Assembly (NCBI GenBank): GCA_017430135.1
Contig: JAFRNM010000018.1
Span: 124,001 to 188,000, forward strand
DNA from: Clostridia bacterium
Lineage (GTDB): Bacteria; Bacillota; Clostridia; TANB77; CAG-508
Length of the DNA stretch: 64,000 nt
Direction: 5' to 3'
The first letter of the stretch is position 1, and each line of letters opens with the position of its first letter. A model generated the notes under the pieces. That model made no database searches. It was given only the letters and a program-made list of their open reading frames with translations, and was not told the DNA's origin. Made by a program: the position numbers and the translations under genes. Positions 1 to 8,800 of the stretch are shown here, piece by piece.

Positions 1-485
1 TTTGTTAATTTTTTATCTTCATCTATAATAAATTTTGGAAGTTCTATAACATGCATATGTACTTCTTCTAAAATATTATCATTTATAGCATTGGTTTTTA
101 ATTTTATTATTTTATGAAAATTTGTTGAACTAAAAAACGACATATCTAAAATATTTATTGTAATTGTTTTTGCTAATCTTCTACCATCTTTATATAACAC
201 TTGATTTGAATGAATTTTAGCATAATACAATAACATTTTGCTTTGAATATAATTACCATCTATAATTTGAATACCAACATTGAACTCTTTATTTTCTTTG
301 GTAATAACTCTTACATCTACAATTCCATAGGATTTACTATTATCAGGATTCTGATTGATTTTTAAAGTACTTATTTGGATTTTTAAAAAAGTTTCAATAA
401 AATCTGCAATAATATCTTTGCATTTTTCTGAATTTAATATTTTGCGTAAAACTAAATTACTATTTTTTATAAATTTTCTGTTCAT
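1..485 (-). CDS. Rpn-like PD-(D/E)XK nuclease / putative transposase, partial
   Basis: The reading frame starts with ATG at 485 and runs off the left edge, so only the first ~161 residues are visible. The pattern of a short basic N-terminus (MNRKFIKNSN), then GIVDVRVITK, FNVGIQI, then MLLYYAKIH and a YKDGRRL...ITINIL segment fits the Rpn family of recombination-promoting nucleases (PD-(D/E)XK fold). These act on DNA and are usually scattered as mobile or toxin-like genes. In most members the second core strand reads IEMQ; here it reads VGIQ, so the catalytic glutamate appears replaced by glycine and the copy may be inactive. No T-rich terminator or partner gene can be seen. The family call rests on motif order only. 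Confidence 0.6.
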   Translation of the reverse strand, partial: MNRKFIKNSNLVLRKILNSEKCKDIIADFIETFLKIQISTLKINQNPDNSKSYGIVDVRVITKENKEFNVGIQIIDGNYIQSKMLLYYAKIHSNQVLYKDGRRLAKTITINILDMSFFSSTNFHKIIKLKTNAINDNILEEVHMHVIELPKFIIDEDKKLT

Positions 486-804
486 ACTTTATACAAATTT
501 AGTGCACTAAAAATTTTAACCTCCTTCTTTATTATTTTAGGTGAAAAAATTCAAAGTGGCCAAAAAAGTTATAACTTTAAATTAAAGTAACATTTTATTG
601 GGCATATTAGATTAATAATTTTGAATAAAATTGTTACGAAAGAAATTATATAATTCTGCATAAAGTATATACATAATTTGTTGCTTTGTCAATTATTTTT
701 TTCGATATTTTTCCCCTTTTCATCGCAAAATTCGACAAAAATACAATGTATAAGTTAAGTTAAATCAAAAAAATGCAATTTTCATTGCATTTTTTAGTTT
801 ATTT
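486..804. other. Intergenic, 319 bp, no gene seen
   Basis: This AT-rich stretch lies upstream of the Rpn-like gene and downstream of the response regulator. Apart from the terminator hairpin at 766-796 I see no open frame with a ribosome-binding site and no structured RNA. It presumably carries the promoter of the minus-strand gene at its left. Confidence 0.5.
766..796 (-). terminator. Rho-independent terminator of the response regulator gene
   Basis: On the minus strand the stem AATGCAA / TTGCATT encloses a short TGAAAA loop and is followed by a run of T residues. It sits directly after the stop codon of the response regulator. Confidence 0.75.
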
Positions 805-1551
805 TTATTTAGATACAATATAATATCCTACACTTCTTTTTGTAATTAGAATTTGTGGTGTAGATGTATCTTTTTCTATTTTTTCTCTTATTCTTCTAAC
901 TGTTACATCTACTGTTCTTATATCTCCATAATATTCATATCCCCAAACTTTTTCAAGAAGTGTTTCTCTTGTTACTACTTGTCCTGGTGTACTAGCAAGG
1001 AACTTAAGAACTTCAAATTCTCTTAGAGTTAAATCAATTACTTCTCCTCTAACTTTTACTTCAAATTTGTCTAAATCTAATTCTAATTCTCCTACAACTA
1101 TTTTTTGTGTTTTAATTTTTTCTTCTTCAGGTTCGCTTTCTGGTTTAACATTTGCAATCATTGAAGCATCAACTTTTCTTAAGTTTGCTTTTACTCTTGC
1201 TACTAATTCTCTAATGCTAAATGGTTTTGTAATATAATCATCTGCTCCTAATTCTAAACCAAGAATTTTGTCTATTTCTTCATCTTTAGCTGTAAGCATA
1301 ATTATTGGAATATTTAAAGAATTTTTTATTCTTTTACATACAGAAAGACCATCTAGTTTTGGCAACATTATATCTAATAAAATTAAATTTGGTTTTTGTT
1401 CTAAAGCAATCTCAACAGCAGCAACACCATCATTTGCTTGAATTATGTTGTACCCTTCTTTTTTTAAATTAAATTCCAACATATCTCTGATTGGTTGCTC
1501 ATCATCAACAACTAATATTGTTTTTTGTTCCTTTTCTAAATTTTCTTCCAT
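805..1551 (-). CDS. OmpR/PhoB-family response regulator (WalR-like)
   Basis: A 248-residue two-component response regulator. The receiver domain fills residues ~10-125, with the acidic pair D16-D17, the phospho-acceptor aspartate D60 in LLDIMLP, the conserved threonine in MLTAKD and the switch lysine in YITKPF. The C-terminal OmpR-type winged helix covers ~150-245 (LTLREFEVLKFLA and the recognition region VWGYEYYGDIRTVDVTVRRI). It should bind direct-repeat promoter sites when phosphorylated. The wing and receiver resemble WalR/PhoB, but no histidine kinase gene lies next to it, so it is an orphan or its kinase is elsewhere. ATG at 1551 is preceded by AAAGGTGG. A promoter is visible upstream and a terminator follows, so it is probably monocistronic. 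The linker between domains (PESEPEEEKIK) is unusually long and acidic. Confidence 0.9.
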   Translation of the reverse strand: MEENLEKEQKTILVVDDEQPIRDMLEFNLKKEGYNIIQANDGVAAVEIALEQKPNLILLDIMLPKLDGLSVCKRIKNSLNIPIIMLTAKDEEIDKILGLELGADDYITKPFSIRELVARVKANLRKVDASMIANVKPESEPEEEKIKTQKIVVGELELDLDKFEVKVRGEVIDLTLREFEVLKFLASTPGQVVTRETLLEKVWGYEYYGDIRTVDVTVRRIREKIEKDTSTPQILITKRSVGYYIVSK

Positions 1552-1584
1552 TTGGCATCCACCTTTCTCTTATTAGATATATAT

Positions 1585-1613
1585 TTTATATCATACTTCT
1601 TTTTAATATACAA
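1585..1613 (-). promoter_or_regulatory. Sigma-A-type promoter of the response regulator
   Basis: Read on the minus strand: -35 TTGTAT (1613-1608), 17-bp spacer, -10 TATAAA (1590-1585). It lies about 35-60 bp upstream of the ATG at 1551. Confidence 0.6.
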
Positions 1614-1659
1614 GTTTTTTTGAAAAAATTTTCTTTATATTTTTATGCAGATTTAATAA

Positions 1660-1689
1660 GGCTAAGTTCTTTTGAATTTGAACTTAGCC
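1660..1689 (-). terminator. Perfect 10-bp stem-loop, likely terminator
   Basis: GGCTAAGTTC and GAACTTAGCC form a perfect stem around a 10-nt loop just downstream of the small gene at 1720-1929. The T tract on the minus side is short (TTATTAAAT), so termination may be weak. Confidence 0.55.
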
Positions 1690-1719
1690 CTGTTTTATCA
1701 AATAAGAAAACTGTCTAAT

Positions 1720-1929
1720 TTAAATTGACTCATCAAATAATTCTTCTTCATTTTCATAATCATTTGGTATTTCTAACCATTCTTTTGGAAAATTATTTAT
1801 TCTCTCAATTTTAAGTTCTAATAAATAGTCGTCTCCTGTGTCTTCGCATTTTAAATATTTTATTTCATCATTTTCCAAATATACTTTTACGCTACTCCCA
1901 TCATGTAATTTAAAATGTTCAAAATACAT
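1720..1929 (-). CDS. Small hypothetical acidic protein
   Basis: A 69-residue protein with no family I recognise. It has no signal peptide or membrane segment and is rich in Asp/Glu with an acidic tail (ENEEELFDESI). The order of short hydrophobic strands (VKVYLENDEIKYLKCED) suggests a small beta-rich cytoplasmic domain. The ATG at 1929 has GAAGGA about 8 nt upstream, and a perfect stem-loop lies downstream, which supports a real gene. Confidence 0.55.
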   Translation of the reverse strand: MYFEHFKLHDGSSVKVYLENDEIKYLKCEDTGDDYLLELKIERINNFPKEWLEIPNDYENEEELFDESI

Positions 1930-1956
1930 TAATTTTCCTTCAATGAATTCAAAACC

Positions 1957-2133
1957 TCTTAAATATCATTTTTAGTTTCATTATTATCTACAATTGATTG
2001 TTCTTTATTAAAGTATATCATTTGTTCTCCACAATAATTGGCATAAGTTTGTGTATTTTTTCCATCTATAGTGGATAAGGTGCATACTACACCCTTATTA
2101 TAATATTTCTAACTCTTAAAAACTTTTTCATGT
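1957..2133 (-). pseudogene. Possible remnant of a small gene
   Basis: On the minus strand an ATG near 2133 opens MKKFLRV and then stops. A neighbouring frame continues for ~50 codons (KYYNKGVVCTLSTIDGKN..., ending at TAA near 1957) with no start of its own. Joining them needs a frame change near GTTAGAAAT. There is no CGG at this point, so it does not follow the recoding rule seen elsewhere in the window and looks like ordinary decay. It is weakly supported. Confidence 0.25.
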
Positions 2134-2146
2134 TAATTCCCCCTTT

Positions 2147-2353
2147 TTAAAAATAAAATACTTCTTCAAATTTTTTATCCAATGCTATGCATATTAATAA
2201 AGCCAATTTTGAGCTGGGACAAAATTGTCCTTTTTCAATTGAGATTATTGTTTGTCTTGATACACCTACTAAATTTGCTAGTTCCTCTTGTGAAAGCTTT
2301 TTTTCACTTCTTAAGTTTTTTAAATTATTTTTTAAAACTAATTCTTCATTCAT
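2147..2353 (-). CDS. XRE-family helix-turn-helix repressor
   Basis: A 68-residue DNA-binding protein that is essentially one lambda-Cro/XRE helix-turn-helix domain (LSQEELANLVGVSRQTIISIEKG, split here by family consensus), followed by the short LCIALDKKFEEVFYF tail typical of the YgzD/HTH_3 subfamily. It follows the membrane protein at 2357-2671 after only 3 bp, so both are one transcript. The promoter ahead of the pair carries two near-palindromic GTAAAGT-type sites, the expected arrangement for repression of its own operon. Such pairs commonly couple a regulator with a small membrane protein; the signal sensed is unknown. Confidence 0.85.
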   Translation of the reverse strand: MNEELVLKNNLKNLRSEKKLSQEELANLVGVSRQTIISIEKGQFCPSSKLALLICIALDKKFEEVFYF

Positions 2354-2356
2354 TTT

Positions 2357-2671
2357 TTACACCTCAAAGAAAAACATAATTATTGAAGCTATTGTTATAA
2401 TACTGAAAATAATACTTAAAAATAGTTTTCCTTTTTTTCTTTCCATGAAATATCTATATATTTCATAAACAGTTAATTGAGAAAATGTTATTGCTATTAA
2501 ATCTGTAATTACCCCAGTTCCTTTTGTAATTCTAATAATCATAAATATTAAACAAAATACCGGCACTACAATTGTACTTAATCCTAATGCTTTTATTATA
2601 GTAGCAATTTCCATTTCATCAAACCCATTATTATCTTTTGTGACTTTTGAAAGAATCTCTTCTCTATTCAT
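2357..2671 (-). CDS. Small integral membrane protein, XRE operon
   Basis: A 104-residue protein with a short soluble N-terminus (~30 residues) and three hydrophobic segments (around residues 30-48, 52-70 and 84-101), separated by a basic YFMERKKGK loop. It resembles the small DUF6442-like membrane proteins that are often paired with tiny XRE repressors; I base this on layout, not on a search. It is the first gene of the two-gene operon. ATG at 2671 has GGGAGG 9 nt upstream. Its function is unknown. Confidence 0.7.
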   Translation of the reverse strand: MNREEILSKVTKDNNGFDEMEIATIIKALGLSTIVVPVFCLIFMIIRITKGTGVITDLIAITFSQLTVYEIYRYFMERKKGKLFLSIIFSIITIASIIMFFFEV

Positions 2672-2687
2672 AATTATTCCTCCCTTT

Positions 2688-2746
2688 GTAAAGTTTACTT
2701 TACATTATTATACATTGCCTTTCCATATTTGTCAAGTATACTTTAC
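2688..2746 (-). promoter_or_regulatory. Consensus promoter flanked by two operator copies
   Basis: Minus-strand -35 TTGACA (2735-2730), 17-bp spacer and -10 TATAAT (2712-2707) are a perfect consensus. The inverted repeat GTAAAGT-N2-ACTTTAC lies at 2688-2703, between the -10 box and the ribosome-binding site. An imperfect second copy (GTAAAGT-N2-ACTTGAC) overlaps the -35 at 2731-2746. The natural ligand is the XRE protein encoded at 2147-2353. Confidence 0.8.
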
Positions 2747-2785
2747 ATTTTTAAAAAATATTTTATATTTGCCCAATATTACAAT

Positions 2786-2837
2786 CAAAAAAAAGCGAAA
2801 CAAATTTGCTTTTATTTGCAAAATTGTTTCACTTTTT
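2786..2837 (-). terminator. Terminator of the glucan synthase gene
   Basis: On the minus strand a stem built from GAAACAATTTTGC and GCAAATTTGTTTC encloses an A-rich loop and is followed by GCTTTTTTTT. It begins a few bases after the stop codon of the glucan synthase. Confidence 0.75.
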
Positions 2838-2841
2838 ATAT

Positions 2842-5800
2842 TTATATTATCACTATTATATTATAAACCTTTCTACTTCCATCTAATTTTATTGCATTTT
2901 GAACTTCGTTTCCATTTAACAAAACTTTACTTACCCCAGTACATTTTCCTTCTGGATTTTGTATTTTTATGTTATAAATGCTTTCCTTCCATTTATACTT
3001 TATGCTATATTCCTTCCAATTGTTTGGAATACATGGTTCTATTTTTAATATTCCTTTTTCTATTTTTAATCCTAATATATATTCTATTCCTGCTTTATAA
3101 TACCAACTTGATGATCCCGTATACCATGTCCATCCTCCTCTTCCTGCTAAATTTCCTACTCCATATATATCTGCTGCTATTGAAAATGGTTCTGTTTTAT
3201 ATTTATTTGCGGTTTCTTTTGTTCTTGTGTGTTCTATTGGATTTATCATTCTAAAATATTCTAATGCTTTGTTTCCAAAACCTAACATTGCTTCTGCAAT
3301 AATTACCCAACAAGATGCATGTGTATACTGTCCACCATTTTCTCTTACCCCTGGCAAATATGCTTTTATATATCCAGGTTTAAGCTTTCCTTTATTAAAA
3401 GGAGGATCTAAAAGTTTTATTATTCCATGTTCTTTGTCTACTAAATGATTTTCTAAACTTTCCATTGATATAAATTTTTTATCATTATCACCTGCATTCG
3501 AAATAATACTCCAGCTTTGGCTTATTCCATCTATTCTGCATTCATCATTTTCCATGCTTCCTAGGGTGTTTCCATCATCCATAAATGCTCTTTTAAACCA
3601 TCTTCCATCCCATCCTGCAGTATTTAATGCATGTTTTAGATTTTGCTTAATTTGCCCATATTTTTCCGCTAGTTCTTTATCTCCTTTTAACTCGCAAATC
3701 GGTATAAATTTATCTAGAATATAATATAAGAAAAATCCTAACCATACACTTTCGCCTCTGCCCTTGTTTCCAACAGTACTAAAGCCATCATTCCAATCTC
3801 CAGAGCCTATTTTAGGAAGTCCATTTTCACCAAAATTCAAACTTTTTTCTATTGCTTTTATTGAATGTTTGTATATACTTTCCTTTATTTCAGATGGCAA
3901 ATATAAATCATATTTTTCATCTTGATTTTCCTGTAATTTTTCACCTTGTAAATAATTTGTTTCTAAATCTAAAATTGAATTATCTCCTGTAAAATTAATA
4001 TATTCTGCAACTGCAAAAGGTAACCACAATAAATCATCCGAAAACCTTGTTCTTATTCCTCTGCCTGTTTCATCATGCCACCAATGTTCAACATCTCCTT
4101 CTACAAATTGATGTGAACTATGCTTTCTTATTTGATTTTTTAAGAAATTAGGCTCTAGGTATTTTAAACCAAAAGTATCTTGAAGCTGATCCCTAAATCC
4201 AAATGCACCTCCAGATTGATAAAATCCGCTTCTACCAAACAACCTACTACTTATAGTTTGATATGCTGCCCATCCATTTAAAATAATATTCATACTTTCT
4301 AAAGGCGTAACGACCTCACATCTTCCAAGTAATTCATCCCAATATTTTTTTACAACATACAATTCTTCCTTACAATTTTGAATTTTGCTATATTTATAAG
4401 CCATGTTTTTGCTATCTAAAACTGATTCTTCAGCGCCAAGTAGCATTGCAATTTCTTTTTCTTCAAAGCTTTCCAGTTCTACATCAAATTCATAAGCTAT
4501 GCAAGAATTTTTACCAAGCGAATTTTCATTATTGAGTTTAATCTTTGAAACTCCATCTGGATATTGTAAGCCACCATTTCCAAAGAAAAAATTTTTATCT
4601 CCTGTATAGGAATTAATTTTTTCACTACAAGATAAAAACATAGAATATCCATCTATTTCGTTATTATATAGGTTTCTAGCAATTATAGTATTACTATTTT
4701 TATCAAAATCTAAGTTTATAAATTTACCTGTTTTTATTTCATCTTCTCCTAAAACTGGTTTTGCATAATAATATATTTTTAGTTTTTTCTTAGTTGGTGT
4801 GGTATTTTTTAATTTTATAAGTTCAACTTTTACACTATCCTCTTTGGGCACAAATATTGTTAACTCCTGCTCTATTCCTTGGCATTTGTGAATATATCTA
4901 TTATAACCAAATCCAAATACTACATTATAATTTTTATTATCAGCCATTGGGTTTAAAGTAGCTGACCATACAGATTTATTTTCCATATTTTTAATATAAA
5001 TTGTATCTCCTGGCGCATCATAGTTTGGACTATTTTCCCATGCTGTTAAACGATTTAATCTACTATTTTTATACCAAGTGTATCCACCATAACTTGCTGT
5101 TGCTATTGTTCCAAATTTTTCATTTGCAAGAACATTACTCCATGCTGATGGAAGTCTATTTTGCTTGTTTAAAGTCATCCAATATTCTTTTCCATCAGTT
5201 GTAAATGCACCATATTCGTTGTAATATTTTAAGTTTTCTGTATCTTTTAAAAGTTCTATATCTTGAGTATTATCTTCTATTATTTCTTGCTTTACTTCGT
5301 CATTTGGAATCTCCTTATAATTTTCTAAATATTCATCTTCTATTTCTTTTAAATTATTTTCTATTCCACCATATTTACTATCTATTACAATGCTAGCAAT
5401 AAATTCAAGAAGCTCGATATCATCCTTGCTTATTTCATTACTTGAAAGTTCAAAAATTCCACCTCTAACATTTTTTAAATACCCCATGTGATTATTTAAA
5501 ATACTGTTTTCTATTTCTTCCCTCACATAATTTTCGTAACTATGTTTTTCCTCATCTAGTATTACAAGTTCAGTTTCAATATTTTTATTTTTGAAAAATT
5601 CATAAGCCTTTAGAATTTCCTTTACAACATAGCTTTCTGTTGGATTTTTTATTTTTACTAAAATAATTGGTAAATCACCAGAAATTCCGTATTTCCAAAG
5701 TTCACTTTGACTATACTTTTTATTTTTAACATTAGGTATTTTACTTGTTGCTATTGCTTTTGCAGGATTTTGGAATAAGATATATGATATCATTTTTTGG

Positions 5801-8800
5801 AAATTAGAAATATCTTTTCCCTTTATCCTTAAATATCTGCTTTCTGTTTCACATCTTGCTTTTGAAAGTTCAAAAGTTCTTTTTACATTTTCTGTTGTTT
5901 TATATTTTTCTAAATTTTCAATAGCAAGGTTTTTGTCTTCTTCAACAGATATCACTAAATCTAAAGTTACTATTTCTTGTGGTTTGATTTTTACTGTTCT
6001 TTTAAGCGCTACAACAGGTTCTGTTACAAATTCTTGTCTATTTGAAAATGGTATAGAGTTTTTAACCATATTAGGTATATCAAAATTTTCTCTACCTATA
6101 AATTTTTCTTTATCTATTTCATATTCTAAATCACTCGCATCATTACAAGAAGTATACATTGAAGTTGCCAAAAATACATTATTTGCTGTTTCTTCTCTAT
6201 TTTTTCTTTTTACAATTAAACTATTTGTTTTCTCGTCATATTCGTATATTAAAAATAAGTTATTAAAGGCAGGATGAGCATAATCTTGTTCTTTTCTTGA
6301 TAATACTGGTTCAAAATATGAGCTTATTTCTAGCACTTCTTCAACATTGCCTAAATTTGAAAGCTTTAACCTTCTTATTTCAATTGGAGTATTGCTATCT
6401 ACCGTATTTATAACATCAATTTTTAAATTTGATTGTTTTATTTTCGTTTCGTTTTTATCTGGGCTAAAGCTTATTTCATAACTTCCTTTATTTACTTCAT
6501 TTTGATAATAATTTGTTGTAATTATCTCCTTTGTTTTTATATTTTTAATATAGAAAAATATTCCTTGTGCATAATCTGCTGTTTGCTTAAATCTATTTAT
6601 ATAAATGTCCTTGTACTTACTAAATCCAACGCCCTTTTGATTTATTGCAACTGTATAGTTTTCATTTGAAATAACATTTCCTCTGATTAATCTTTCATCT
6701 ATTTTGTTATATGAATTTACAATATAATCTTCGTAATCCTTATATTTTAATTTTTCTACCTTTTCTTTATCCTCTTTTGTTACTATATATTTTTCTGGTT
6801 TACGCTCTTGCAGTAAGATTGAAACAGCCTCCATTTCTGGATTTTGCATAAACCTTTTTTGTAAAATATTATTATTGAATAAGTTATTTATGGAAAGCAA
6901 TATAAGTCCCTGATGATGCGCCATATAAGTTTTTACTACACTTGCTTTTTTATTTTTTTCTACTCTTTCTGGAGTAAAATCTATTGATTCATAAAAGCCA
7001 TATTTTCCATTCATACCATAGCTTTCTAATAGTTTTAGATTTTTTATTGTTTCTTGAGTTACATCATTTATTGCTAAAATTGTTCCATAGCTTGAAACTA
7101 CAAACTCATCAGCTAAGCCTCTTTTCAAACCTAACCATGGAATTCCAAAGGCTTTATATTGATAATTATTGTGTAAATCTTTTAAATTAAATGCCGCTTC
7201 TGAAATTCCCCAAGGAAGATTAAGCCTTTTAGCGTATTCCATTTGACTCATAAGCATAAATTTACATGATTCATCTAGCAAGCTCCCCTCGTATTTAGGA
7301 ATATTTATATTTGGCATTAAATATTCAAAAGCTGTTCCAGACCATGAAATAAGCCCACTATAACCATTTAAAGTTGTAATTGTTCTACTTAATGAATTCC
7401 AATGTTTACTAGGCACATCCTTTTTGGCAACAGCCACTATACTTGCTTGTCTTGCTTCAGAAGCCAACAAATCATAATAAGAATCTGTTAATTTATTTTC
7501 CTCAATATTAAAGCCAATAGAAAATATTTGATGTTCACTATTATAAAGTTTAGAAAAATCAGTCATATCAATCAAATTAGAAACGATCAGTAACATATTC
7601 TGTACATTTTGGGAAGTGTCCCCAAAATGTTCAAGGAAGGCTTTTAAAACATATAAATACCCCACAAAGTTTCCACTATCAACTGTTGAAATGTATCTTG
7701 GCGTTAGTGGTTCTTTTGTTTTTGTATTGTACCAGTTGTATAAGTGCCCATTCCATTTTTCTAGACTATCCACTGTTTTTATTATATTTTCTAATAATTC
7801 TAAACATTTCTCTAATTTAATTATCCTTAAATCATAAGCTGAAATTACTGCAAGCATTGAAAGCCCTATATTGGTCGAAGAGGTTCTTGAAACCGCTTTT
7901 TCCTTTCTATCTTCTTGATAATTGTCTGTTATTAGATAATTATTTTCTCCCGTTAAATATTGTTCAAAAAAGCTCCATGTTTTTGTTGCAATATCTAGTA
8001 CATAATCTTTTTCTTCTTTATCGAGTTTTTCTAAGTTGTTCATTTTCTTCTTTTCTTTTGATATTTCGCACATAATTAGCGGCATAATTATCCATAGAAT
8101 CCCTATCAATAATCCCGCAATATTAGGATAAAAAATAGCAAGTAATCCTCCTAGAAGTACATTTATTATCATTTGTCTATAATAAGAGAATAGATCTCCT
8201 TTGGACATTTTTTCTGCTTCTTCTGATGTTGTCCATTCTAGCAAATGTTTTTTAGAAATTAAACATCTATACAAAGTTTTCGTAATTGCTTTTATAGATG
8301 TATATGCTTTAAATGGTAAACATCCTAGTGTTAGTATAAGTCTTAAAAATGCACCTTTAGCTCCCGCAATTCTAGGAGAAAAATCTTTTTGTTTTTTCTC
8401 ATTTTCTTTTCTTCCAATTATTAAATTTAAAAATTCTAATACAAATGGAAAAATTGCTATTATTATTAAAGCAGATTGGCTAATTACTATATTTGTGCCA
8501 TTCACTTTGTTAATAATTATAAAATATAAAGCAGCTATAATTATTGAAATTTCTAGTAAACTTCTTCTTAAATTATCAAAAATTTTAAATTTTGATAATA
8601 AATTTAAAGGATTTGAGATTTTATTTTGTTCATCGCTATTTCTGTTTTCTCTTAAAAAAATGTATTTTATTACATTAAAAATTACTTTAAAAGCCTTTGC
8701 AACTTTGATTATCATTCCTAATATAATTGCTATAAATGATAATCCTCTTTTATAATATCTTGTAGTACTTTCTTTTTCATTTGATTTACTTTCTCTTTTT

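Noticed and set aside
1957..2133. Small broken frame as a tenth recoding site
   Set aside because: There is no CGG at the break and no start or stop arrangement like the other nine, so it is treated as an ordinary remnant.
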